Below, piece by piece: positions 26,759 to 35,193 of a stretch of 64,000 nt of DNA. The DNA is taken from NCBI GenBank assembly GCA_943328975.2, contig CALQCC020000016.1, positions 1 to 64,000 on the forward strand, given 5' to 3'. A program made the translations under genes and the position numbers. The DNA comes from Bordetella parapertussis (lineage in GTDB: Bacteria; Acidobacteriota; Terriglobia; Bryobacterales; Bryobacteraceae). Numbering within the stretch: the stretch's first letter is position 1; every line of letters starts with the position of its first letter. Below the pieces are notes generated by a model. That model worked only from the letters and a program-made list of their open reading frames with translations. It did not search any database and was not told where the DNA came from.

Positions 26759-28252
26759 TTACCTTTGTAGCGGCACACGAGCTTCGACTCGTGTCCCTCG
26801 GCCGACCGCTGAATCGATCAGCAGTGTTCCTCCCACTTGGCGGAGCCGCTCGGCCATGCTGATTAAGCCGAGGCTTTGTCGCGACCGAGACTGCGTCGGG
26901 TCAAAGCCTGCACCCGTGTCCTCCACGCAAAGCCGAATCTCGCCAGGCCCGCCATCGAGAGTCACCGCAGCCCGCTTTGTCTTCGAGTGAGTGATCACGT
27001 TCCTCAGACACTCTTGCGCAACCCGGTAGAGACAGATCGACACGTTCTCCGGAAGCACGTCCGAAGGCGCTCTCTCGGCCTCGAAGTCAATTTGAATCTT
27101 CGTGCGTTCCGAAATCGCAGTGCACTCTTGTTCCAACGCGGCCCGAAGACCGAACTGCTCCAGCCCCGCCGAATGAAGTTGCAGCGCGATCCGGCGCACA
27201 TCATCCGAAACCCCAGCAATGCGGCGCTTCAAGCCTGTCAACGGCGACCGGAAAAGTTCCACGGTCTTTGGCGGATTGCGCTGCAGTAAGCTGAGGTCCA
27301 GAATCAGCGACGCCAGGCGTTGATTCAAATCATCGTGCAGTTCCCGCGAAACCCGTTTTCGTTCCGCTTCCTGGGCGGTGATCAGCGCTTCCGCGAACAG
27401 CCGCAGCTTCTCGCGTTCTAAGCGGTCCGTCTCCGCTTGCTTCTGCGCGGTGATATCCACCATATGCCCGACAAGTTCTACCAGGTTTCCAGACTCATCC
27501 CTCACCGCCACGGCCGAGTCACGGACAAAACGGTATTCGCCATCCGCGTGCTGGAATCGATAGTCGGTGAACCATTGGCCCACCGAAATCCGTTCCTCTA
27601 CGTGGGAGAGCAGGTATGACACGTCATCCGGATGCACCCGCGTCAGCCAGAACGTGGAATCCCCTAGAAAGTCCTCGGGATCCTAGCCGAATACGGCTTT
27701 GACGTTTTCACTGATATAAGTTGCCCCGAAATCGCCAGAAGCTCGGGACACCCACAGAACGGCAGGGCCCCGGAGCAACAATTATTTGAGCTTCTCTTCG
27801 CTATCACGCAGCGCCTGCTCCACCCGCCGCCGTTCCGCGACTTCCCGCAGCAACTCGTCTTCCGCATACTTGCGTTGCGTGATGTCATTGGAGCAGCCGA
27901 TCATCCCGATCACGGTCCCCGACTCATCCCGCATTAAAGAGAGCCGGAGCGCGACAAAGATCTCACTGCCATCCTTACATCGATTGCGCACCGTGAGCTC
28001 GTGAGACCCGTTCGTTTGCAGAGGCTCGATGATTTCGCGCTCAAACGAAGGACGGTCCTCCGGAAAGATGATCAGCCGGATGCTTTTCCCCAAAACTTCG
28101 GCAGCCGAGTAGCCATACATGCGTTCGGCCGCTGCATTCCACGCCACAATAATTCCATTCGGATCCGTCGCGTTAATCGCGTCATGAACCTGATCCACAA
28201 GGTCCAGCCTCGCGAAAAATGCGTCCCCCGATCGGCGTGGCATACCCGTCAT
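26759..28252 (-). pseudogene. PAS-PAS histidine kinase (HisKA_3) with two in-frame stop codons
   Basis: One continuous minus-strand frame from 28252 to 26759 (498 codons) encodes PAS (about 15-130; TDPNGIIVAWNAAAERMYGY), a second PAS/PAC and an NarX-type kinase domain (RELHDDLNQRLASLIL, phosphorylatable His; later HATPase with CVEDTGAGFDPTQ). TAA at 27782-27784 follows SEEKLK, and TAG at 27683-27685 interrupts VFG*DPEDFLG, where PAS domains normally have Tyr or another aromatic. Reading resumes in the same frame both times, so the lesions are substitutions. The second half could restart at MHPDDVSYLL but would lack most of the second PAS. Confidence 0.88.
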
Positions 28253-28298
28253 TTTATCCTGGTCGGCAAGAGGAATCTTGAGTGGAGGGAAGGAGAAA

Positions 28299-28330
28299 GG
28301 AAGCGCCTACCTTTGACGGTGAGCGCTTCC
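28299..28330 (-). terminator. Possible terminator hairpin downstream of the cytochrome gene
   Basis: GGAAGCGC (28299-28306) pairs perfectly with GCGCTTCC (28323-28330) around a 16-base loop. On the minus strand the hairpin is followed by TTTCTCCTTCC, a weak T-rich tail. It sits between the cytochrome stop at 28445 and the broken kinase gene, in the right place to end the cytochrome transcript. The long loop and weak tail leave this uncertain. Confidence 0.4.
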
Positions 28331-28444
28331 ATCCCTGGCAGGCACTCGGAGGAAGATAACTTGCCAGAAGAATTGTAACAAAGAGGGCCCGATCCCCTCT
28401 ACATCTTTTGGCGAAATGTTGACCGTAAGCCTCCGGTTAACAGC

Positions 28445-29653
28445 CTAACGCCCCGCCGCCGCCCTCGGAGCCGGTTTCGCGAGCTTCGCGGCGTCGATCG
28501 CCACGTTATTCTCCACCTTCTCCACATGGACCACCATCGTGTCCGCGGGACTGACGCTCAAAGTCCGGATCAGAAACGGGACCTTCACTCCGCCCACGTC
28601 CCGATAATCTTCGTAGTCGGTGTTGATGATGTACTTCCCGAGCGGCGTATTGTTGGCCGTGCCTTTGCGCACCAGCAAGCCCGACTGCACATCGAAGTAC
28701 AGCGTCTCCGGATTGTCGCCATCCAGCGTGCCCTTCAAAACGTACGCCTCGCGACCGCCCACCTTCTCCGTACCCTCCATCGTGAGTGTCTTATACTGCC
28801 GCTCCAACGCGAGGCTCCCATAGAAGTCCGCATCCCGCTTCGCCCGCGCCAGATCGACCCCCGCCGCCACCGTAACTGACCCGTTGGCCGCCTGCGTCCA
28901 AGCGTCCGTGCCATCGAAGCCCTTCGCGGTCGTCGGACCCGTGAACGGTTGAGACGCCGCCGCGTACAAGTTCGGAGCCTTCGAATACTGCGTCTGTTGC
29001 ACGAACACCACCGGTCCCGCGCCGCGCACGTTCGGAGACATCTCCACCGTGGACGTGATCACGCGCGAGGTCACCTTGCGCACCGCCTGCTCGCCACCCA
29101 GCGCCGTCACGTACTTCGCCAGCACCTGCGCCGCGGTCGGCATCGCAGCCGCCCGAGCCGCCCGCTCCTTCGCCATGAACGCCAAGTAAGCATCCGACAT
29201 CGGCCCATCGGTCGCGCCCACCGGCGGCCCCGACGGCTTGTAGAACACTTGCGGCCCCTCCGCCGAATATTGCCCCGTCGGCGTCGGAGCGTTCACCGGA
29301 ACATGGTTCCCCTTGTGGCACGTGTGGCAAGTCACCACCTGTTGTCCACCGAAGTTCTTGTTGTTAATCTCCGCCATCATCAGCATCATCTGCCGAGCCT
29401 TCACCTTATTCGGCGAATCCTCTGACCGCGTCCCCACATGGCAGAACTCGCACTCCACCCCCAGCGCCGTCGAAAGAAATCGCATCGACGCAATGAACTC
29501 GGTCGCCGGAACATCCTTCAGCACCTGAATATTCTTGTACTGCTGCGCCGCAGTCCGCACCGGAGCCTGTTGTGCAGGCGCGAACAGCGCAGCCGTAAAC
29601 ATGAGCCCGGCCATGACAACGAACTTCCCGGTAAGAATGAGTGTGTTTCGCAT
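28445..29653 (-). CDS. Two-haem cytochrome (reaction-centre cytochrome-like) with C-terminal LolA-like domain
   Basis: 402 residues with an N-terminal signal/anchor (about 8-28). The N-terminal domain has two haem c sites, C68-E-F-C-H72 and C109-H-T-C-H113, with the spacing and surroundings (FIASMRFLSTALGVECEFCH) of the 'photosynthetic reaction centre cytochrome c subunit' family. That family is frequent in non-phototrophic Acidobacteriota. Residues about 175-395 form a beta domain resembling outer-membrane lipoprotein-sorting (LolA-like) proteins: ALGGEQAVRKV, then ETLYFDVQSGLLVRK and DYRDVGGVKVPF. Periplasmic electron carrier or sensor; partner unknown. Confidence 0.87.
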   Translation of the reverse strand: MRNTLILTGKFVVMAGLMFTAALFAPAQQAPVRTAAQQYKNIQVLKDVPATEFIASMRFLSTALGVECEFCHVGTRSEDSPNKVKARQMMLMMAEINNKNFGGQQVVTCHTCHKGNHVPVNAPTPTGQYSAEGPQVFYKPSGPPVGATDGPMSDAYLAFMAKERAARAAAMPTAAQVLAKYVTALGGEQAVRKVTSRVITSTVEMSPNVRGAGPVVFVQQTQYSKAPNLYAAASQPFTGPTTAKGFDGTDAWTQAANGSVTVAAGVDLARAKRDADFYGSLALERQYKTLTMEGTEKVGGREAYVLKGTLDGDNPETLYFDVQSGLLVRKGTANNTPLGKYIINTDYEDYRDVGGVKVPFLIRTLSVSPADTMVVHVEKVENNVAIDAAKLAKPAPRAAAGR

Positions 29654-29717
29654 AGAGGATCCAGCCCAGTTTACCCCACTCAGCGCTAGCCAATTGCGAA
29701 GGTACTCTCGCGATTTT

Positions 29718-30113
29718 CTATCTCAAATTCGGACAAGCGTCTTTGACCGCGTTCCCCAAACTCCGCGCCGACTCCGTGAACACCAGGTCGCCGTCGCTCT
29801 TGAAGACCGCGATTTTATTGTCTTTCTGGAAGACTTCCTTGCCGCCTTCGTGGTCCAGCAGCACAACGTACTGCGCCTTCGTGCGGTCCATCGTGATCGT
29901 AACTTTGGAGCACCGTTCCGAAAACGTCTTGATGATTTCCGCAGTCTGCGGCCGCGCTCCCCCGGAAGCTCCGCCACCCACTCCATTCGCGCTACCGCCA
30001 AAGCCGCCCGACATCTGCCACGAGTTGCTGTCGGTGATGAACACGCGGATCTTGTCCTGCGCGAAGCCGCTGGTAGAAAGAAGGATGGCGAGAAGAGCAA
30101 GTCTGTAAGTCAT
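29718..30113 (-). CDS. Small secreted hypothetical protein
   Basis: 131 residues from ATG 30113, which gives a clean signal peptide (MTYRLALLAILLSTSGFAQ). The open frame extends upstream to 30149, but that adds a Pro/Arg stretch in front of the signal. The mature part has a Gly-rich loop (SGGFGGSANGVGGGASGG) and an alpha/beta pattern (TAEIIKTFSERCSKVTITMD, AQYVVLLDHEGGKEVFQKDN), somewhat like proteins that handle a nucleotide or a damaged-residue ligand. No family assigned. It stands 64 bases upstream of the cytochrome gene on the same strand. Confidence 0.75.
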   Translation of the reverse strand: MTYRLALLAILLSTSGFAQDKIRVFITDSNSWQMSGGFGGSANGVGGGASGGARPQTAEIIKTFSERCSKVTITMDRTKAQYVVLLDHEGGKEVFQKDNKIAVFKSDGDLVFTESARSLGNAVKDACPNLR

Positions 30114-30203
30114 GTCCGTGGGACGCGGCCTGCCCGGAAACGGTTTCACGAGCGCCGCTTCGGAAAAACTGATATTCCGCGACCCGCGCGCCCACTACAC
30201 TAG

Positions 30204-31652
30204 GTGCCCGACATTCGACCAGCCATTGAAAGCTTCTTCGCCACCGCCCGCCAGCCTGTCATCATCGAACCCGGCGAAGACCCCATCTCCATCGGCCCGG
30301 ACAACTTCGTCCTCTCCGGCACGCCCACCCGGCCCGCCATCGAATGCTGGAGCACCTCGAAAAATCTGGTCCGCCGCATCTCCGCCATCCACGCCGAACG
30401 CCGTGGCAAACTCGAACTCGACACCGAACACTTCGGAGGCCGCACCGGCCGCTTGCTCCTCATTGATCTAGCCCACCCCGCCAACGCCACCGCGACCCGC
30501 CGAGGCGACCGCCTCAAATACCGAGAGCAATTTCGCCTATCGTTGAACCGCCAATACCCAGACTGGAAAATTGTCGAGCTCTCTACCGACCCCGACCTGG
30601 AGCACACTCTCTCCCCCGCCTACCCGCGAGCCCTCCTGCGCAAAGGCACGTCGGCGATGGCGGCCATCGGAGCCGCAGAAGATGCCACCGACCCCGACGG
30701 AGCCCTCACCTTTGGCCTCATCTGGCTCGACTACCTGCGTCGCCGCGAACCGCGCCTCTCCATCGGAGGCCTGCTGCTCTTCCTCCCCATGGGTTCCGAG
30801 GTCAACACCTGCCATCGCATCCGACACCTCGATCCGCAGATCGCGATCTTCGTCCACAGCAAGGAAGGCGAAGAAGTCGTCCACCCCGAGGACTACACCA
30901 ACTTCACCACCCGCGTCGAACCCCTGCGCGAGCCTTCGTACGCCGGCACCGAAGTTGAATCCTGGCTCGCTCACTTGTGCGGCATCGAGGGCGTCCAGCA
31001 AACCCCGCGCGCCAACGGAGCCACCCGCCTCGCCGTCCGAGGCGTCGAATTCGCCCGCACCTCCGGCAGCGAACTCCTCTTCGGTCTCGAACACAAACAT
31101 GCGGGCAGTCTCGCGCAAGCCGAAGCTCTCGCCCGAGGTCTAGCCCGCCTCCGCCATCCCGACGCCGACGATCGCCACAACCTGCTCTACCTGCGCCACC
31201 CCGAAGCCTGGCTCGAAGCGCAGCTCCGCGCCAACGTGCAACTCCTCGACGGCACACTGCTCGCCGCGCCGCTTTACGGCCAAGCCCCACAGATCGCCTC
31301 CGCCAACCGCGGCATCCTCGACCTGCTCGCCGTCGACTTCGAAGGCCGCCTCGTCGTCATCGAGATCAAAGCGACCGAAGATCTCCACCTGCCGCTGCAA
31401 GCCCTCGATTACTGGATGCGCGTCAAGTGGCACCTGGAACGGGGCGACTTCGCCCAAGCCGGCTACTTCCCCGGCATCACCGTCCGCCCTGTCCCGCCCC
31501 GCCTGCTGCTGGTCGCCCCCGCGCTGCAGTTCCACCCCTCGAATGAATCCCTCCTCCGCTACTTTTCATCCAATGTAGAAGTGGAACGCATCGGCCTCGG
31601 GATAGAATGGAGGCGGGAACTGAAGGTGGTCCTTAGACAGGCATGTCGCTAG
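30204..31652 (+). CDS. Uncharacterised protein with C-terminal PD-(D/E)XK nuclease-like domain
   Basis: 482 residues from GTG. The first 270 residues match no family I know (alpha/beta, LSIGGLLLFLPMGSEVNTCHRI in the middle). About residues 365-420 carry GILDLLAVDFEGRLVVIEIK followed by ATEDLHLPLQALDYWMRV: an Asp, then E-x-K twelve residues later, then a Gln-containing helix, the arrangement of PD-(D/E)XK nuclease folds such as NucS or DUF91. No signal peptide. Its last ten bases overlap the next gene, implying coupled expression. Could act in DNA repair or RNA processing; inference only. Confidence 0.75.
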   Translation: MPDIRPAIESFFATARQPVIIEPGEDPISIGPDNFVLSGTPTRPAIECWSTSKNLVRRISAIHAERRGKLELDTEHFGGRTGRLLLIDLAHPANATATRRGDRLKYREQFRLSLNRQYPDWKIVELSTDPDLEHTLSPAYPRALLRKGTSAMAAIGAAEDATDPDGALTFGLIWLDYLRRREPRLSIGGLLLFLPMGSEVNTCHRIRHLDPQIAIFVHSKEGEEVVHPEDYTNFTTRVEPLREPSYAGTEVESWLAHLCGIEGVQQTPRANGATRLAVRGVEFARTSGSELLFGLEHKHAGSLAQAEALARGLARLRHPDADDRHNLLYLRHPEAWLEAQLRANVQLLDGTLLAAPLYGQAPQIASANRGILDLLAVDFEGRLVVIEIKATEDLHLPLQALDYWMRVKWHLERGDFAQAGYFPGITVRPVPPRLLLVAPALQFHPSNESLLRYFSSNVEVERIGLGIEWRRELKVVLRQACR

Positions 31653-32503
31653 CACTCTTCCGTCAGGTCAAACACGCGCTGGGGAACTTGAAGCCCGACG
31701 ACGTGCGCGCAGAAGCCGCCCGCCCGGTGCGCATCGGCCTCATCGCCAGTTCGCCTGAGATGTTGGGTCGCATGGAAGCCTTCCTCGCCCCCGCCCACAT
31801 GTCGCCCGAGCGCCGTACCGAAGCCCTGCGATCCATCCATCGCAGCGATCCGAATTGCGACGTCGTGCTCTACGAATCTTCCTTGCTCGGCCCGAAAGGT
31901 GCGTTCGCCTTCGATCCCGATGCCCCCGAAGTCTGCGTCAAGCAGGTGCTTGCCGCGCGCGAGGATCTGATGCTCCCGCTGGCTCGCCGTTTCTACCCGT
32001 TCCGCAAACGCGCCAGCCAAAATATCATCCGCGCAGTGGCCAAGGAAAACGCGCTCTTCTGTTTGGCCACCGCACTGCCCGACGTTGTACCGAGCATCTT
32101 CTCGCTGCCCTGGGCCGTGGGAGCCTACGGTTCCGACGCCGTCTTCCTCACCGTGAATCAGATCCGAATGTCGTTCTTACTCGCCGCCGCCAGCGATCGC
32201 CCCATCGGCTATCGCGAACAGCGCTCTGAGATCGCTTCCATCGCCGCAAGTTCCTTCGGTTGGCGAGCCCTCGCCCGCGAACTGGTCGGCAAGATCCCGC
32301 TAGGCGGAGGCCTGATCCCCAAAGCTGCCATCGCTTGGGCCGGAACCTTCGCGCTGGGCCTCTCGATGGAACGCCTTTATCGCCTGGGGTACGGCTTCAG
32401 CCGCGAGGAACGTGGAGCCGTCTACAAAGAAGCATTTCAACACGGCAGGGAAGTCGCAGGCTTGCTACTGGAAGACCTCACACACCGGCGCAAAACCGCT
32501 TAA
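31643..32503 (+). CDS. DUF697-like protein
   Basis: 286 residues. The C-terminal half has FGWRALARELVGKIPLGGGL and IPKAAIAWAGTFALGLSMERLY, the typical hydrophobic DUF697 hairpin otherwise found after Era-like GTPase domains (YcjF and relatives). No G1 P-loop is present: the N-terminal part (RIGLIASSPEMLGRMEAFLA) starts like a GTPase strand but lacks GxxxxGKS. Two or three helices (about 135-165 and 220-250) may insert into or lie on the membrane. It overlaps the nuclease-like gene by ten bases. Function unknown. Confidence 0.75.
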   Translation: MSLALFRQVKHALGNLKPDDVRAEAARPVRIGLIASSPEMLGRMEAFLAPAHMSPERRTEALRSIHRSDPNCDVVLYESSLLGPKGAFAFDPDAPEVCVKQVLAAREDLMLPLARRFYPFRKRASQNIIRAVAKENALFCLATALPDVVPSIFSLPWAVGAYGSDAVFLTVNQIRMSFLLAAASDRPIGYREQRSEIASIAASSFGWRALARELVGKIPLGGGLIPKAAIAWAGTFALGLSMERLYRLGYGFSREERGAVYKEAFQHGREVAGLLLEDLTHRRKTA

Positions 32504-32859
32504 CGCTTGGAGTCTTTATTCTTCTTCGGCTTGATCTTGGGCTCAGCAGACTTCTGCTTCTCGGCTTCCGGCAGGATGAACGTAGTCTCGCCCTGCTTCA
32601 GCAGGTTCAGCTTTCGGATCTCCAGATCCTGATCGCTCGGGCTGCTCTCCAACCGCTCAATGCGTTGCTTCAACTGCCCATTCTGCGTTTCGATCTGCGC
32701 GTTCTCTTCCTGCAGTTGCCGGATCTGATCCTGCTTCTCCAGTAGTTCGTCAAAGCTCTGGGTTCCGCTTACTGCAGCCCAGCCAAGTGTCACAACCATG
32801 CCTGCCGTAAGCAGCATGCCCTTGTGGCGCTTCGCAATTTGTAGAAGTGGGTGAGACAT
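32500..32859 (-). CDS. FtsB/DivIC-type septum formation initiator
   Basis: 119 residues: a short cytoplasmic N-terminus, one membrane segment (about 14-32, MLLTAGMVVTLGWAAV), and a coiled coil (about 38-73; LEKQDQIRQLQEENAQIETQ, then NGQLKQRIERLE). The tail contains LLKQGETTFILP, close to the KxGE-ilP motif of FtsB/DivIC proteins, and ends in a Lys-rich stretch. This architecture marks the divisome bitopic coiled-coil family that joins FtsL and FtsQ. It converges on the DUF697-like gene with a four-base overlap. Confidence 0.85.
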   Translation of the reverse strand: MSHPLLQIAKRHKGMLLTAGMVVTLGWAAVSGTQSFDELLEKQDQIRQLQEENAQIETQNGQLKQRIERLESSPSDQDLEIRKLNLLKQGETTFILPEAEKQKSAEPKIKPKKNKDSKR

Positions 32860-33010
32860 CGAAACAGGGAATAGAGACCGGCGAAGTCTCTTCTAAAGTT
32901 ATAGCCCGAATCCAAGAAAAACACCAGACCAAGCTGAGTTTTCTTCGTGCTATTCTCAAACGGCAGGCACTTCTTGCCGCGAAGACAGTTTCAAGAAAGC
33001 CTCTCTGCTT

Positions 33011-33217
33011 ATGGAAGACGACCTCTTAGAGGAAGACGGGCCACCGGTCAAATCGGACAAGTTCCAATGCCCGAAGTGCGGTTCCACGGACGTCCGCCGC
33101 TCTTCGCGCGAAGGCTTCGGGGCCACCCTGTTGGCGATTGTTGGTCGCTGGCCATTCCGCTGCCGCAGCTGCCGCGGACGCTTCTTCCGCTACGCTCCTC
33201 CCCCGCCTGAGGCCTGA
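33011..33217 (+). CDS. Small zinc-ribbon protein
   Basis: 68 residues. An acidic start is followed by FQCPKCGSTDVRRSSREGFG, a hydrophobic stretch (ATLLAIVGRWPF) and CRSCRGRFFRYAP. Two CxxC knuckles about 25 residues apart form a zinc ribbon. The family is not identified; similar small ribbons occur next to division and envelope genes in Acidobacteriota. It is divergent from the FtsB-like gene and ends two bases before the next gene on the opposite strand. Confidence 0.75.
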   Translation: MEDDLLEEDGPPVKSDKFQCPKCGSTDVRRSSREGFGATLLAIVGRWPFRCRSCRGRFFRYAPPPPEA

Positions 33218-33218
33218 C

Positions 33219-33965
33219 CTATTTCGCCTGTTTAGCCGCCAGCGCCGCCACACCCGCGGGCAAATCGAACTGACTCGCAGGGATCTCCACGTTCATCTCC
33301 ACCGAATCCAACGTCAGCGTGAACTCTTGCCCCGCAGCCTTCTGCGTTTCCTTCGACGGCTTCAAAACCCCGCCGAAATCCTTGTAATCCGAGAAGAATA
33401 TCTCCATCGCCAAATCGCCCTGCTGCGTGTTGGTCACCGAAGCCAGCTTCACCAGCAACCCTGACTTGCGTGAAAAATACCACGTCTCCGGATCGTCCCC
33501 CATGGGAGTCATCACCACTCGGTAGCAGTCTTCGCCGTTGACCGCTTCTTCCCCTGCCGTCTCCGCCTTGGAGTACAACTGCCGCCACCGGTACTCCGCG
33601 TCCAGCGTTGCATCCTTCATCGCTTCCGCCCGTTCCGCTCCAGAGAGGATGCGCGGACCTGCCAGCACGCTATCCTGCCACGCCACGCCGTCCTTGAAGC
33701 CCATGTCCATGGCGCCGATACCTGGCAGTTCAATGGTGGCCCGATACCCGCCCGTCTCCCCTATATAGCGGACCACTTTGCCCTTGAGTCCCATCGCCGC
33801 GTATTCCATCGTGCCGCGCGCGACTTCATTCTTGCGCGCCGCGTAGGCTTGCTTGCCGCCCGTGACCTCCACGTACCGGTCCAACAGACTCTCCGCCGAC
33901 GGCAGATCCGCCCCGAACGCACTGGCCCCAGCCAGCATCAGCACTACTGCAATTCGTCGATTCAC
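33219..33965 (-). CDS. Secreted LolA-like (outer-membrane lipoprotein-sorting) protein
   Basis: 248 residues from GTG 33965, with a signal peptide (about 1-18). The pattern LLDRYVEVTGGKQAYAARKN, DPETWYFSRKSGLLVKLASV and DYKDFGGVLKPSKETQ is the LolA-like half-barrel also seen in this window in the cytochrome C-terminus, the 49694 product and the M16 protein tail. The GTG overlaps the stop of the S41 peptidase gene by four bases (GTGA). A long upstream extension of the frame runs inside the peptidase gene and is rejected. Ligand unknown. Confidence 0.85.
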   Translation of the reverse strand: MNRRIAVVLMLAGASAFGADLPSAESLLDRYVEVTGGKQAYAARKNEVARGTMEYAAMGLKGKVVRYIGETGGYRATIELPGIGAMDMGFKDGVAWQDSVLAGPRILSGAERAEAMKDATLDAEYRWRQLYSKAETAGEEAVNGEDCYRVVMTPMGDDPETWYFSRKSGLLVKLASVTNTQQGDLAMEIFFSDYKDFGGVLKPSKETQKAAGQEFTLTLDSVEMNVEIPASQFDLPAGVAALAAKQAK

Positions 33966-35182
33966 TTCGCTGTCCTCTGTTTTCCGATCCAAGCAAGCGC
34001 CGCGTCCACTACCGTGTCGTGTCCATTGACCAAAGCCTCGCGCGTCAGCTTGACCTCTTCGTCTGGAGTCACGCCCGCGCCTTCCAGCGCCTTGCCGCCC
34101 TGCGAAATGTAGTTCGCGATCGCGTACTGAAAGCCATCGCCATTCGGAAGCTTGGCGAACACCGAGGGCAACGCCGCCGCCGCACTGCGCGTCCCGAACA
34201 CGCGGGCCCGGCCCAAATCCTGCAAGCCCCCTGCGAAAATCTCCGACGTCGAGGCCGAGTTCGCGTCCATCAATACCGCCACCGGTCCCGTAAACACATC
34301 GGCCCGTGGATTGATCACAAAGCTCAGCTTCGCATCGCGCATATACATCGTGCCCAGCTTCTGATTCGCCTTGTCCACCAGGAAGCCCGCCATGCCCATC
34401 GCCATCCCACCGATCCCGCCCGGATTGCCGCGCAGGTCGACGATCAATCCGTCGCACGGGGTACAGGCCTGCAGCGTCTTTTGAAAGCTCGGGATCAGCC
34501 GGGGGATATCCAGGAACATATTGAAGTGAACGTAGGCCGTCGAGCCCAGCCGCTTCTCTTCGTACCAGACAGGCGTGGGCGGAAGATTCCCGAACGCAGT
34601 CAGTGTCCCTCGAGGCTCCGATAGCCCCACCCGCAGCGTGCCCGTATCAAAGGTGATCTCCACCGCGCCACCCACCGGACCGCTTAAGCGCGCCAGCAGC
34701 GCCCGCGTCAGTTGCAGCTCAAGAACATCGGCCAGCTTGAGAGCCCGACCGTTCACCGCGCGAATTACCCAGCCAGTCCGCACGCCCGCGCGCTCCGCCG
34801 GCGATCCCGGATCAATCGAAGTGACCACCACCTCGCCATCCAGCACACGCAGATCGATGCCGGTAGAGCCCGAGCCGCCGACTTCACCATCCGCAATGGC
34901 GGAATAGGTGACGCCCGGCACAATCCCAAAGTGAGTTTGCTTCAGCCGTCCCAACATCTCCTGAGTGGCGGCACGAGCAGCGTCCGAAGTTGCCGCCGCT
35001 TCCACGCGAGGCCGATACTCCGCTCGCATCGCATCCCAATCGAGCCCGCCAGGCGTCTTGTCCCAGTGTGTGTCACGGACGGTACTCCACACCAGATCGA
35101 ACGCCGCCAAGTCCGCAGCCGTGCGCGCCTGTCCATACAGGCCTGCAGCCGAAATCGCGAAGACCACCCAGCAGCGCAGCAT
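33962..35182 (-). CDS. S41-family (tail-specific) peptidase, possibly without the catalytic Lys
   Basis: 406 residues: signal peptide (about 1-18), an N-terminal helical region, PDZ domain (about 103-190; VTSIDPGSPAERAGVRTGWV) and S41 core. The Ser motif NSASTSEIFAGGLQDLG includes S311, aligned with the Prc/CtpA nucleophile. The Lys normally lies about 25 residues later in a TxGKG loop; here that loop reads GTRSAAAALPS and position 336 is Ala. Some S41 groups use other residues, so activity cannot be excluded. Coupled by overlap to the LolA-like gene. Confidence 0.88.
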   Translation of the reverse strand: MLRCWVVFAISAAGLYGQARTAADLAAFDLVWSTVRDTHWDKTPGGLDWDAMRAEYRPRVEAAATSDAARAATQEMLGRLKQTHFGIVPGVTYSAIADGEVGGSGSTGIDLRVLDGEVVVTSIDPGSPAERAGVRTGWVIRAVNGRALKLADVLELQLTRALLARLSGPVGGAVEITFDTGTLRVGLSEPRGTLTAFGNLPPTPVWYEEKRLGSTAYVHFNMFLDIPRLIPSFQKTLQACTPCDGLIVDLRGNPGGIGGMAMGMAGFLVDKANQKLGTMYMRDAKLSFVINPRADVFTGPVAVLMDANSASTSEIFAGGLQDLGRARVFGTRSAAAALPSVFAKLPNGDGFQYAIANYISQGGKALEGAGVTPDEEVKLTREALVNGHDTVVDAALAWIGKQRTAK

Positions 35183-35193
35183 CTCTCTTCACC

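Noticed and set aside
33219-34457. A longer N-terminal form (412 codons) of the LolA-like gene.
   Set aside because: The extension is out of frame with and inside the S41 peptidase gene; the GTG at 33965 gives a signal peptide and a GTGA overlap.
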